The notes under the pieces are model-generated. The model had not been told where the DNA came from. It ran no database searches and was given only the letters and a program-made list of their open reading frames with translations. Source: a bacterium (GTDB lineage Bacteria > Vulcanimicrobiota > Vulcanimicrobiia > Vulcanimicrobiales > Vulcanimicrobiaceae). From it: DNA of 6,480 nucleotides. Shown piece by piece: positions 1-5,532 of this stretch. The stretch's first letter is position 1. Every line of letters starts with the position of its first letter. The stretch lies in contig JAKAPO010000142.1 in NCBI GenBank assembly GCA_021807065.1, positions 1 to 6,480 on the forward strand, written 5' to 3'. A program made the translations under genes and the position numbers.

Positions 1-184
1 TCGCGATGCCGGCGTGGGCGATGCCACGCCACCCTTGAAACTGCGGCCCGAGTGTCGTTTCAGCTCGCACGCCTTCGCGTCCGAGGTTCTCGAAGTGTAG
101 ATGCATGCCGATCGGGTTGTCGGGACCGCATGCAAAGCACCGGCCGTCGTCGATGGGCACGTCTTTGGCTTTGGCCTCGCTCAT
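1..184 (-). CDS. PaaI-type hotdog-fold thioesterase, N-terminal part (runs off the left edge)
   Basis: The first 61 codons of a minus-strand gene are visible; the rest lies left of the window. The protein starts MSEAKAKDVPIDDGRCFACG and continues with DNPIGMHLHF, then GPQFQGWRGIAHAGIA. The CxxCGxxNPxGxxLxF opening and the FQGWxGxxHxGI segment are typical of PaaI/YiiD-like hotdog thioesterases, in which the HxGI stretch begins the central helix next to the active site. Such enzymes usually hydrolyse acyl-CoA thioesters in the cytoplasm; the substrate cannot be told from this fragment. The ATG (184-182) overlaps the TGA of the upstream phosphoesterase as ATGA, which supports both this start and translational coupling. 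No separate promoter is visible. The family call is fairly safe, the substrate unknown. Confidence 0.82.
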   Translation of the reverse strand, partial: MSEAKAKDVPIDDGRCFACGPDNPIGMHLHFENLGREGVRAETTLGPQFQGWRGIAHAGIA

Positions 185-906
185 CGGCCCGCTCGCAGCC
201 GATCGGCCAAGTACGCGGGAAGATGAGCGTTCCGGATCTTGCGTTGCGTCCTCGGGATGTTGTAGGAGTAGCGCACCCACCTCACGCGGCGGTCCTCGGG
301 TTCGTAGAACACCAGACAAGCCTCGGGGTTCATGTCGCGCGGTTGGCCGACGCTGCCGGCGTCGACGATGTAGCGCTTCCCAGGCTCGAGGATCAGCTCG
401 CCGCCGCGTTGTGCGTGACGGTGTCCGATGCTTCCGTTCGGCTCCTGCACCCAGTGCTGGGCGACGTGCGTGTGACCGACGAAGATCAGCGGAGCATCGG
501 TTGCGGCGAAGGCATCGGCCGCATCCCGTTTTTCGAGAATGTAGTCGAAGTACCGCACCGGAGCGCCGTGCACCAGCAGAAACTCAGGGAAGCGCAGCTC
601 GTAGCCGAGCGTATTGAGCCAGTTTCTCGCTGGATCGTCGAGCACGCGTTGGGTCCAGAGGATCGCCTCTCGAGCTGCGTCGTTGAAATACTCGATGCCG
701 AAGTTTTCGATCGCCGCAAGATCGTGGTTTCCGAGCACGGCGTGCTGCACGCGGTTGCGCAGAAGCTCTACGCATTCGTTCGGATTCGGGCCGTAGCCCA
801 CCATGTCGCCCAAACACATCACCACGTCCTCGGCGGCGATCTCTTTGAACGCGCTTTCGAGCGACTCGAGGTTTGAATGGACGTCTGAGACGATCGCGTA
901 CCTCAC
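181..906 (-). CDS. YfcE-like calcineurin-fold metallophosphoesterase
   Basis: This is a 241-aa cytoplasmic metal-dependent phosphoesterase. With the GTG start, the dinuclear metal motifs fall in the usual order: D8 and H10 in SDVHSN, D34 in CLGDMVGYGPNPNEC, N60-H61-D62 in GNHD, H113 in VHGAP, and H145/H147 in GHTH. VDAGSVGQPRD near residues 181-191 and the Arg-rich tail are also typical of this family, which includes stand-alone phosphodiesterases and phosphatases of mostly unknown substrate. I chose the GTG at 906-904 because it forms a GTGA overlap with the aminotransferase stop and puts the protein start at MRYAIVSDVHSN, as in relatives. An ATG at 921 would add five residues (MRCFA). Neither start has a clear Shine-Dalgarno, so coupling to the gene before it is likely. 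All catalytic residues look intact. Confidence 0.9.
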   Translation of the reverse strand: MRYAIVSDVHSNLESLESAFKEIAAEDVVMCLGDMVGYGPNPNECVELLRNRVQHAVLGNHDLAAIENFGIEYFNDAAREAILWTQRVLDDPARNWLNTLGYELRFPEFLLVHGAPVRYFDYILEKRDAADAFAATDAPLIFVGHTHVAQHWVQEPNGSIGHRHAQRGGELILEPGKRYIVDAGSVGQPRDMNPEACLVFYEPEDRRVRWVRYSYNIPRTQRKIRNAHLPAYLADRLRAGR

Positions 907-2003
907 GGCAAAGCAACGCATTCTACGAGTGCGGCGCGCAGTGCGTTCGCGAACGCCGCGCGCATCGGGGGCGTGCCCGCGCTAACCCGAATGTACCGGT
1001 CGAGCGGTGGCGCCCCGGGCTTGCGTACCCACACTCCGCGCCGCAGCAGCGCCCGCACGATCGCCGTTGCACGGTCTGCCTCGCCCATGTCGATGCAGAT
1101 GAAGTTCGCGTACGACGGGATCGTCGTCGTGCCCAGATCCCGCGCAAGCGTTTCGTACTCGCCCAGAGCGGCCGCCGTCTCGGCGACGACCCATCGTAGG
1201 TGGGCGTCATCTTGCAAAGCCGCAAGCGCGCCGATCTGGGCATTGCGATTGACCCCATACTGCAACCGAATTCGTTCGAAACGCTCCGCGTTGCGCGGGG
1301 TGGTCAGCGCGTAGCCGATACGGGCTCCCGCCAAGCCGTAGGCTTTCGAGAACGTGCGCACGCGCACGAGGCGATCCTCGAAACGTGGCTCCATCAAGCG
1401 AGACTCGGCGACGAAGTCGGCATAGGCTTCGTCGAGCAACAACAGCGTCTCGTCCGGCAGCGATTCGTAGAAGCGTGCGATACGTTCCCCCTCCACCAAG
1501 ACGCCGCTCGGATTATCGGGATTGGCGAGGTAGAGTACAGACGGGCGAACGCGCCGCGCCAGCGCGGCCAAAGCCTCGAGGTCCTGCTCGCCTTCATTCG
1601 TATATGGGACGGTTTCCAGCCGCCCGCCGTAGCCGGCAACATGGTAGGCGAAGGTTGGATAGGTCCCGCGCGCAGCAACCGCACCGCCACCGATATCGAC
1701 GAAGGCGCGTACCGTCAAGCCCATGAGATCGTCGATGCCGCTCCCGACGAGAATCTGCTCGACCGAGCAGCGATGCTTCGCGGCAAGCGCCTCGCGCAGC
1801 GCAAAGGAGTCCGGGTCTCCATACCACGACAGCCGCTCGAGCTCGGCGCTCATCGCCTCCACCGCCTTCGGTGAAGGGCCAAAGGCGCTCTCGTTTGCGC
1901 CGAGCCGAACCAGCTCGGTGTGACCGTTCTCCCGCATCAATCGTTCGGGACCGATAAAAGGCGTGTTAGCCGGAAGGGCCTCTACGAGCCTCGTTGCGCG
2001 CAT
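903..2003 (-). CDS. HisC-like PLP-dependent aminotransferase (class I/II fold)
   Basis: This 366-aa fold-type I aminotransferase probably moves an amino group between an amino acid or amino phosphate and 2-oxoglutarate. Visible signatures are LGANESAFGPSP (35-46), YGDPDSFALREALA (61-74), a GSGIDDLM cofactor loop (88-94), NPDNPSG (161-167), DEAYADF (191-197) and RTFSKAYGLAGARIGY (216-231), with K220 as the expected Schiff-base lysine. IRVSAGTP (338-345) carries the carboxylate-binding arginine. The frame stays open upstream, but the ATG at 2003 lies 8 bp after the moeA stop and puts the family N-terminus in place. Known families make histidinol-phosphate transaminase the usual label. However, the GPERL-LGANES-FGPSP opening recalls a side branch annotated only as an aminotransferase, and no other his gene is nearby. 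The substrate is therefore open. No clear ribosome binding site is seen. Confidence 0.9.
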   Translation of the reverse strand: MRATRLVEALPANTPFIGPERLMRENGHTELVRLGANESAFGPSPKAVEAMSAELERLSWYGDPDSFALREALAAKHRCSVEQILVGSGIDDLMGLTVRAFVDIGGGAVAARGTYPTFAYHVAGYGGRLETVPYTNEGEQDLEALAALARRVRPSVLYLANPDNPSGVLVEGERIARFYESLPDETLLLLDEAYADFVAESRLMEPRFEDRLVRVRTFSKAYGLAGARIGYALTTPRNAERFERIRLQYGVNRNAQIGALAALQDDAHLRWVVAETAAALGEYETLARDLGTTTIPSYANFICIDMGEADRATAIVRALLRRGVWVRKPGAPPLDRYIRVSAGTPPMRAAFANALRAALVECVALP

Positions 2004-2011
2004 AACGAAAC

Positions 2012-3232
2012 TTATCGAGCGCCGCCCGAGAGAAAGCGCCGCAAGCCCACCGTTTCGCCCGCCGCGTAATGCGTGCAGCGCGGACCGATGCAAAGGTATC
2101 CAGCGGCGCGCGCCGCCAAGCTCGTCGCAAACGAGTGGATGGCCAGCGGGTGCGCCAAGCCGTCGCGCATCGCGAGCGGTACGAACCACGTCCAGTCCTC
2201 GCGGCCGCGCACGGCCGAGCCGAGCTGCACCTGCAGTTCTTCGACCGGTGCCGGCGAGCCGGTGAGCGCCGCGACGATCGGCGCGGCAACGGCTTCGAGG
2301 ACGAGGAACGCAGAGGCCGGATTCCCTGGAAGTCCGATTACCGGCTTTGATCCTCGCGCACCGAGCAGCGCCGGCTTGCCCGGACGGATACGCAAACCGT
2401 GGACGACAACTCCGGGCGGTCCGAGCGACTCGACCGTCCGACGAGTGAAGTCACGATCGCCGACCGACGATCCGCCGCTGATGATCGCGGCGTCGCACTC
2501 GTCGAGCACGCGCGCGAGCATCGCTCCGAGTTCGCCCTCTCTATCGCGCACGACCGGGTAGCGGCGCGGCCGCGCGCCAAGCGCGATGAGCGAGCCCGTA
2601 ATCGCGTAAGGGTTTGAATCCCTCACCTGACCCGGCAGCGGCCGCTCTGCGACCGGTACTAATTCGTTGCCGCATGAGACGATGCCGACGATCGGTTGCC
2701 GGTAGACTCGAACGTCCGCCACACCCAATGTTGCCAATACGGCCAGTTCCGGCGAGCCGATGCGGCGTCCCGGCTCGAGAACGATCTCGCCCGCGCGCAT
2801 GTCGGCACCGCGAGCGATGACGGAGTCACCGGCGGCAACCGCGACTCCGACGCGAATGAAGTCCCCGTCACGATCCGCGGATTCAACCGGTACGACGGCA
2901 TCGGCCCCTTCAGGCAATATTCCGCCGGTGGGAATCCGCATTGCCTCGGAGACTGCGAGCGCGCGAGATGGAACGATCTCGATCGAAATCTCGCCCGCGA
3001 TACGAAGGGAGCCAGGCGTAGATGCGGCATGGACTGCGAACCCATCCATCGACGAGCGCGGCGCGTCGGGAAGATTCTCCGTCGCGACGATTGGCTGCGC
3101 GAGAACGCGTCCGAAGGACTCGTCGATCGCAACGCATTCATGCGGTGGCGGCGCAGGCGCCACCGCTGCAAAAAAACGCTCCAGCGCTTCGGTCAGCGGA
3201 AGCAATCGTGGCGGGTCGAATGTCGTTTTCAT
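2012..3232 (-). CDS. moeA: Molybdopterin molybdenumtransferase MoeA
   Basis: MoeA inserts molybdate into adenylylated molybdopterin, the last common step of molybdenum cofactor synthesis, in the cytoplasm. The 406-aa protein matches the usual length and carries the family motifs in order: RSSMDGFA (59-66), RIPTGGILPEGADAVVPVE (99-117), RGADMRAGEIVLEPG (141-155), SCGNEL (186-191), SGGSSVGDRDF (252-262), RPGKP (283-287) and GLPGNPASAF (300-309). D63, T102, E190 and D259 appear to match E. coli D59, T100, E188 and D228. The C-terminal domain closes normally (AAGETVGLRRFL). The ATG at 3232 is the first fitting start. An in-frame ATG at 3250 would add MTTISS and has a weak GGAT before it; a much longer open frame beyond that lies inside serS and is not real. 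No other cofactor gene is present. It heads the leftward operon. Confidence 0.95.
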   Translation of the reverse strand: MKTTFDPPRLLPLTEALERFFAAVAPAPPPHECVAIDESFGRVLAQPIVATENLPDAPRSSMDGFAVHAASTPGSLRIAGEISIEIVPSRALAVSEAMRIPTGGILPEGADAVVPVESADRDGDFIRVGVAVAAGDSVIARGADMRAGEIVLEPGRRIGSPELAVLATLGVADVRVYRQPIVGIVSCGNELVPVAERPLPGQVRDSNPYAITGSLIALGARPRRYPVVRDREGELGAMLARVLDECDAAIISGGSSVGDRDFTRRTVESLGPPGVVVHGLRIRPGKPALLGARGSKPVIGLPGNPASAFLVLEAVAAPIVAALTGSPAPVEELQVQLGSAVRGREDWTWFVPLAMRDGLAHPLAIHSFATSLAARAAGYLCIGPRCTHYAAGETVGLRRFLSGGAR

Positions 3233-3233
3233 G
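3230..3233. other. Shared start codons of divergent moeA and serS
   Basis: The palindrome CATG holds both initiation codons: ATG on the plus strand (3231-3233) for serS and ATG on the minus strand (3232-3230) for moeA. The genes therefore overlap by 2 bp, head to head, with no spacer. The serS start is firm because the family begins MLD. The moeA start could be 18 bp further out, which would make the overlap larger. Neither start is preceded by a convincing Shine-Dalgarno, and I see no good -10/-35 pair on either side. The promoters must therefore lie within the reciprocal coding sequence. Confidence 0.8.
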
Positions 3234-4517
3234 CTCGATATCGTGGTCATTCGTCGCGATCCCGATCGCGTGCGCTGTTCGCTGCGGCGGCGGGGACTCG
3301 ATCCGTCGGTTGTTGACGAGGTTCTGCGCATGGACTCGGAGTACCGCTCCGCCCTTGCGTCGGTTGAGGAAACGAAGGCCGAGAAGAACCGCCTTTCGGG
3401 CGAGATCGGCAAAGCCCGCGATAAAGCAGCCGCGGCGGCGGCCGCTCGGCCCACGCTCGACGGACTCGCCGAACGTATCGCTCGTGCCGAGGAGCGCGCG
3501 CGCGCCTTTGCTCCTGACGAAGCAGGTTCGCCGCTACGCGCTTTGCTCGAACAGATGCCCAATCTGCTCGACGACTCCGTCCCCGACGGACGCGGCGAGG
3601 AGGACAACGTCGTGCTGCGCACCTGGGGCACGCCCCCCTCGTTCGATTTTCCGCCGAAACCACACTGGGAACTCGGTGAAACGCTCGACGTCATCGACTT
3701 CCAACGCGCCAGGCATCTTTCGGGCAGCCGCTTCTCCGTGCTCAAGGGCCAGGGCGCGCGCCTCTCGCGCGCGCTCGTGCAGTTCTTCCTCGATCGCGCG
3801 AACGCAAGGGGCTACGTCGAAGTAGCGCCGCCATATTTGGTGACGCGTTCGACGATGTGGTCGACCGGACAGCTCAGCAAGTTCGCAGACGCGATGTTCC
3901 GGGATGCCGACACCGATCTCTACCTCATTCCGACTGCCGAAGTGCCGTTAACCGCCCTGCATCGCGACGAGATTCTCGACGTCGACACGTTGCCTCGTAA
4001 GTATGTGGCGTACACGGCCTGCTTTCGTAAGGAAGCGGGTGCCGCCGGCAAGGATACGCGCGGCCTCGTACGCCAGCACCAGTTCGACAAAGTAGAACTC
4101 GTCTGGCTGTGCGAGCCGGATCGCTCTTTCGAAGCCCTCGAACAGCTCCTCGGCGACGCATCCTCGTTGCTGCAAGAACTAGAACTTCCGCATCGGATCG
4201 TAGCCGTGTGTTCGAACGATGTCGGCTTCAACGGTGCAAAGCAGTACGATGTCGAGGTTTGGCTCCCGAGCGCCAATACGTATCGCGAGATCAGCTCCTG
4301 CTCCAACTGCACCGACTTCCAGGGGAGGCGCGCCGGCATTCGCTTTCGCACCGCGAAGGGCAAGCTGCAGCCGGTGCACACCCTCAACGGTTCCGGGCTG
4401 GCAATCGGTCGCACGTTGCTGGCCATCGTCGAGAACTTCCAGCACAAAGACGGAACCGTCTCGATCCCCCCGGCGCTGCGCCCGTACACCCGGTTCGACG
4501 CGCTGCGGCGGGAGTAG
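3231..4517 (+). CDS. serS: Seryl-tRNA synthetase
   Basis: SerRS charges tRNA-Ser, and tRNA-Sec where present, with serine through a seryl-adenylate; it acts as a cytoplasmic homodimer. The 428-aa protein has the usual length. Residues 1-110 are the tRNA-binding helical hairpin, starting MLDIVVIRRDPDRV as in the family, with an alanine-only stretch at 66-72. The class II catalytic core follows: STGQLSKFADAMF (211-223), the serine-binding TAE in LIPTAEVPLT (232-241), motif 2 FRKEAGAAGKDTRGLVRQHQF (265-285), ISSCSNCTDFQGRR (354-367) and motif 3 NGSGLAIGRTLLAIVENFQ (386-404). The frame is open far upstream, but only the ATG at 3231 gives the family N-terminus. No Shine-Dalgarno precedes it and no T-box leader is possible, because the upstream DNA is moeA. 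All key residues look intact. Confidence 0.97.
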   Translation: MLDIVVIRRDPDRVRCSLRRRGLDPSVVDEVLRMDSEYRSALASVEETKAEKNRLSGEIGKARDKAAAAAAARPTLDGLAERIARAEERARAFAPDEAGSPLRALLEQMPNLLDDSVPDGRGEEDNVVLRTWGTPPSFDFPPKPHWELGETLDVIDFQRARHLSGSRFSVLKGQGARLSRALVQFFLDRANARGYVEVAPPYLVTRSTMWSTGQLSKFADAMFRDADTDLYLIPTAEVPLTALHRDEILDVDTLPRKYVAYTACFRKEAGAAGKDTRGLVRQHQFDKVELVWLCEPDRSFEALEQLLGDASSLLQELELPHRIVAVCSNDVGFNGAKQYDVEVWLPSANTYREISSCSNCTDFQGRRAGIRFRTAKGKLQPVHTLNGSGLAIGRTLLAIVENFQHKDGTVSIPPALRPYTRFDALRRE

Positions 4518-4589
4518 CCAAGCAAGCGAATCTCCTCCAACTTTAAGCATCCCAGACCGAAACGAGAACACTTCGGGGCGGAGGCGCGT

Positions 4590-4601
4590 TATGATATCGG
4601 T
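4590..4601 (+). promoter_or_regulatory. Putative -10 promoter element for a leaderless transcript
   Basis: The 84-bp gap after serS ends with TATGAT (4590-4595), one mismatch from the sigma-70 -10 consensus. It is followed by six bases (ATCGGT) and then the ATG at 4602. That spacing would place transcription start on the A of the start codon, the classic layout of a leaderless mRNA. No convincing -35 hexamer is present: the 17-bp position reads AACACT, and AGAACA lies at 19 bp. The call rests on box and spacing only. The competing reading is the GGAGG (4580-4584), which is well spaced for another ATG at 4591. Confidence 0.4.
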
Positions 4602-4641
4602 ATGGTCCGAGGCTGGACGGCAGGGGCGGTCGCGGCGCTAG
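4591..4641 (+). other. Short overlapping ORF (16 codons) with an ideal Shine-Dalgarno
   Basis: GGAGG at 4580-4584 sits six bases before an ATG at 4591, which opens a 16-residue frame (MISVWSEAGRQGRSRR) ending in TAG at 4639-4641. It overlaps the first 40 bases of the secreted-protein gene in another frame. The same GGAGG is 17 bases from the ATG at 4602, too far for normal use there. It could be a leader peptide that couples or limits translation of the downstream gene, or chance. The peptide has no recognisable features. If transcription starts at 4602, this frame would never be read. Confidence 0.2.
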
Positions 4642-5060
4642 CGGTGCTGGCGCTATGGGGACGTATTGCCGTGCCTGCGTTGGCGCAGTCGAACGAAGTC
4701 CATCATTATTACGTCGAGTTAACCCGCTACCCGGAAGACGGCTTCCCGATCTCGGGGACGCTGGATCTCTATTTCCATCAAGGTGGCGCGATCACCGGAT
4801 ACTATCAACCGACCGACGACGGCGTACGCCCGATCACGGGTCAGTTATTCGCGGACAACCGGATCGAGCTCGACTTCGGCGGCGCGGGAGCGATCCACGT
4901 AACGGGAACCCTCACGAACGGGAAGATCGTCGGACGCGGATATCGGGCTTTCGGCAGGCAACTCTACGATTTTCGCGGCCTGCCGATCCCCAACGATCAA
5001 ACGCTGCCGCACGTCACACCTCATCCTTGGCCTAGCGCGCCTATCAGGAGCAACACATGA
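4602..5060 (+). CDS. Small secreted protein of unrecognised family, paralogue A
   Basis: I do not recognise this 152-aa protein. It has a Sec signal peptide: R3, a hydrophobic core (about 7-25) and a PALA-QS cleavage site after residue 28. There is no lipobox and no cysteine in the roughly 124-residue mature part. That part looks all-beta: short alternating strands with SGTLDLYFHQGGAITGYYQP (51-70), then VTGTLTNGKIVGRGY (100-114), and a proline-rich tail (LPHVTPHPWPSAP). Residues 49-70 match residues 45-66 of the next gene at 12 of 22 positions, so the pair is a diverged tandem duplication. The stop overlaps the next ATG as ATGA. The start at 4602 is the first usable one in frame and has no well-placed Shine-Dalgarno. 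It probably acts in the periplasm or outside the cell; the function is unknown. Confidence 0.8.
   Translation: MVRGWTAGAVAALAVLALWGRIAVPALAQSNEVHHYYVELTRYPEDGFPISGTLDLYFHQGGAITGYYQPTDDGVRPITGQLFADNRIELDFGGAGAIHVTGTLTNGKIVGRGYRAFGRQLYDFRGLPIPNDQTLPHVTPHPWPSAPIRSNT
5046..5050 (+). promoter_or_regulatory. Shine-Dalgarno AGGAG for paralogue B
   Basis: AGGAG lies six bases before the ATG at 5057, inside the last codons of paralogue A. It is the clearest ribosome binding site in the window and settles the start of paralogue B. Together with the ATGA stop-start overlap, it suggests that B is translated both by coupling and by direct initiation, perhaps at a higher level than A. Confidence 0.75.
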
Positions 5061-5509
5061 AACGAATCCTCTCTCTTGCTATCGCTGCCGCGCTGTCGCT
5101 TGGAATCGGCGCCGGAATCGCGCGTGCCGAGGCGCAGACCACGGCGCACTTCGACATCGCGGTCTGGAACACGATAACGCACGCCTACCCGGTGACGGGA
5201 TCGATGGACCTCGTCTATCACCCAGGCGGAGTGGTCACCGGATACTATCACCCGGCAAATCTGCCGAGTTTTATCCCGATTCAGGGCGGTCGCTCCGGCG
5301 AAAGCATTTGGCTGTCGATCGGTATTCGCGGCATCTGGCACCTCAACGGGCACGTCGAGAGGAATGGAAAGATCGTCGGCTCCGCGTACAGCACCATGCC
5401 GACTCGCGACCGGAACATCCAGAAGTTCGGCGCGCCGGTCGATCTGAGCAGCTCCACGGGGTTCTACTCGTTCGTCGCAACGCCGAAAAGCACGAGCTAC
5501 GGCCCGTAG
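5057..5509 (+). CDS. Small secreted protein of unrecognised family, paralogue B
   Basis: This 150-aa protein is a paralogue of the one encoded just before it and also has no family name I know. The signal peptide is textbook: MKR, a hydrophobic core to about residue 20, and cleavage at ARA after residue 24. The mature part (about 126 aa) has no cysteine or lipobox. The shared block reads PVTGSMDLVYHPGGVVTGYYHP (45-66), and a second shared block ends NGKIVGSAY (103-111). The C-terminus differs from paralogue A: a Ser-rich stretch (DLSSSTGFYSFVATPKSTS) replaces the proline-rich tail. The repeated Gly-turn strands suggest a small beta-barrel or beta-sandwich, which is inference. It is transcribed with paralogue A and ends 10 bp before a convergent beta-propeller gene. 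It could be a secreted binding or envelope protein; no catalytic motif is visible. Confidence 0.85.
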   Translation: MKRILSLAIAAALSLGIGAGIARAEAQTTAHFDIAVWNTITHAYPVTGSMDLVYHPGGVVTGYYHPANLPSFIPIQGGRSGESIWLSIGIRGIWHLNGHVERNGKIVGSAYSTMPTRDRNIQKFGAPVDLSSSTGFYSFVATPKSTSYGP

Positions 5510-5532
5510 TTCCCGCTGGTTAGGGAATTGCG
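5505..5532 (+). terminator. Hairpin spanning the converging stop codons
   Basis: Bases 5505-5514 (CGTAGTTCCC) can pair with 5523-5532 (GGGAATTGCG) around an 8-base loop. This gives ten pairs on the plus-strand RNA, two of them G-U. The stem includes the TAG of paralogue B, and the TAA of the beta-propeller gene spans the loop's last bases. No U-run follows. In the minus-strand RNA the two wobbles become A-C mismatches and the stem is weaker. It may help end or protect the plus-strand message. The call is structural only and could be chance. Confidence 0.25.

Noticed and set aside
52..876. Long plus-strand open frame (274 codons) opposite the phosphoesterase
   Set aside because: It is the antisense shadow of a gene with intact metal-binding motifs. 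Its own translation is Arg-rich with no recognisable domain.
2009..2014. TAAGTT on the minus strand, 5 bases before the aminotransferase ATG, as a second leaderless promoter
   Set aside because: It overlaps the moeA stop codon, the spacing is one or two bases short, and the match is only TANNNT. Operon transcription from moeA explains expression.
3170..3176. Run of seven A (seven T in moeA codons) as a possible slippage or frameshift site
   Set aside because: The moeA frame is intact through it and no useful alternative frame follows, so there is no sign of programmed frameshifting.
2760..3230. Upstream extension of the serS frame by 157 codons
   Set aside because: It overlaps moeA on the other strand and has no family resemblance. 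SerRS proteins begin at the MLD found at 3231.
3251..3745. Upstream extension of the moeA frame into serS
   Set aside because: The Ser/Arg-rich translation is a GC-rich shadow of serS and carries no MoeA-like sequence.
3920..4540. Minus-strand open frame of 206 codons inside serS
   Set aside because: It has a non-ATG start and no recognisable domain, and lies wholly antisense to the SerRS catalytic core.
4557..4576. CCGAA/TTCGG inverted repeat after serS as a terminator
   Set aside because: Only five pairs with a ten-base loop and no T-run; not enough to call.
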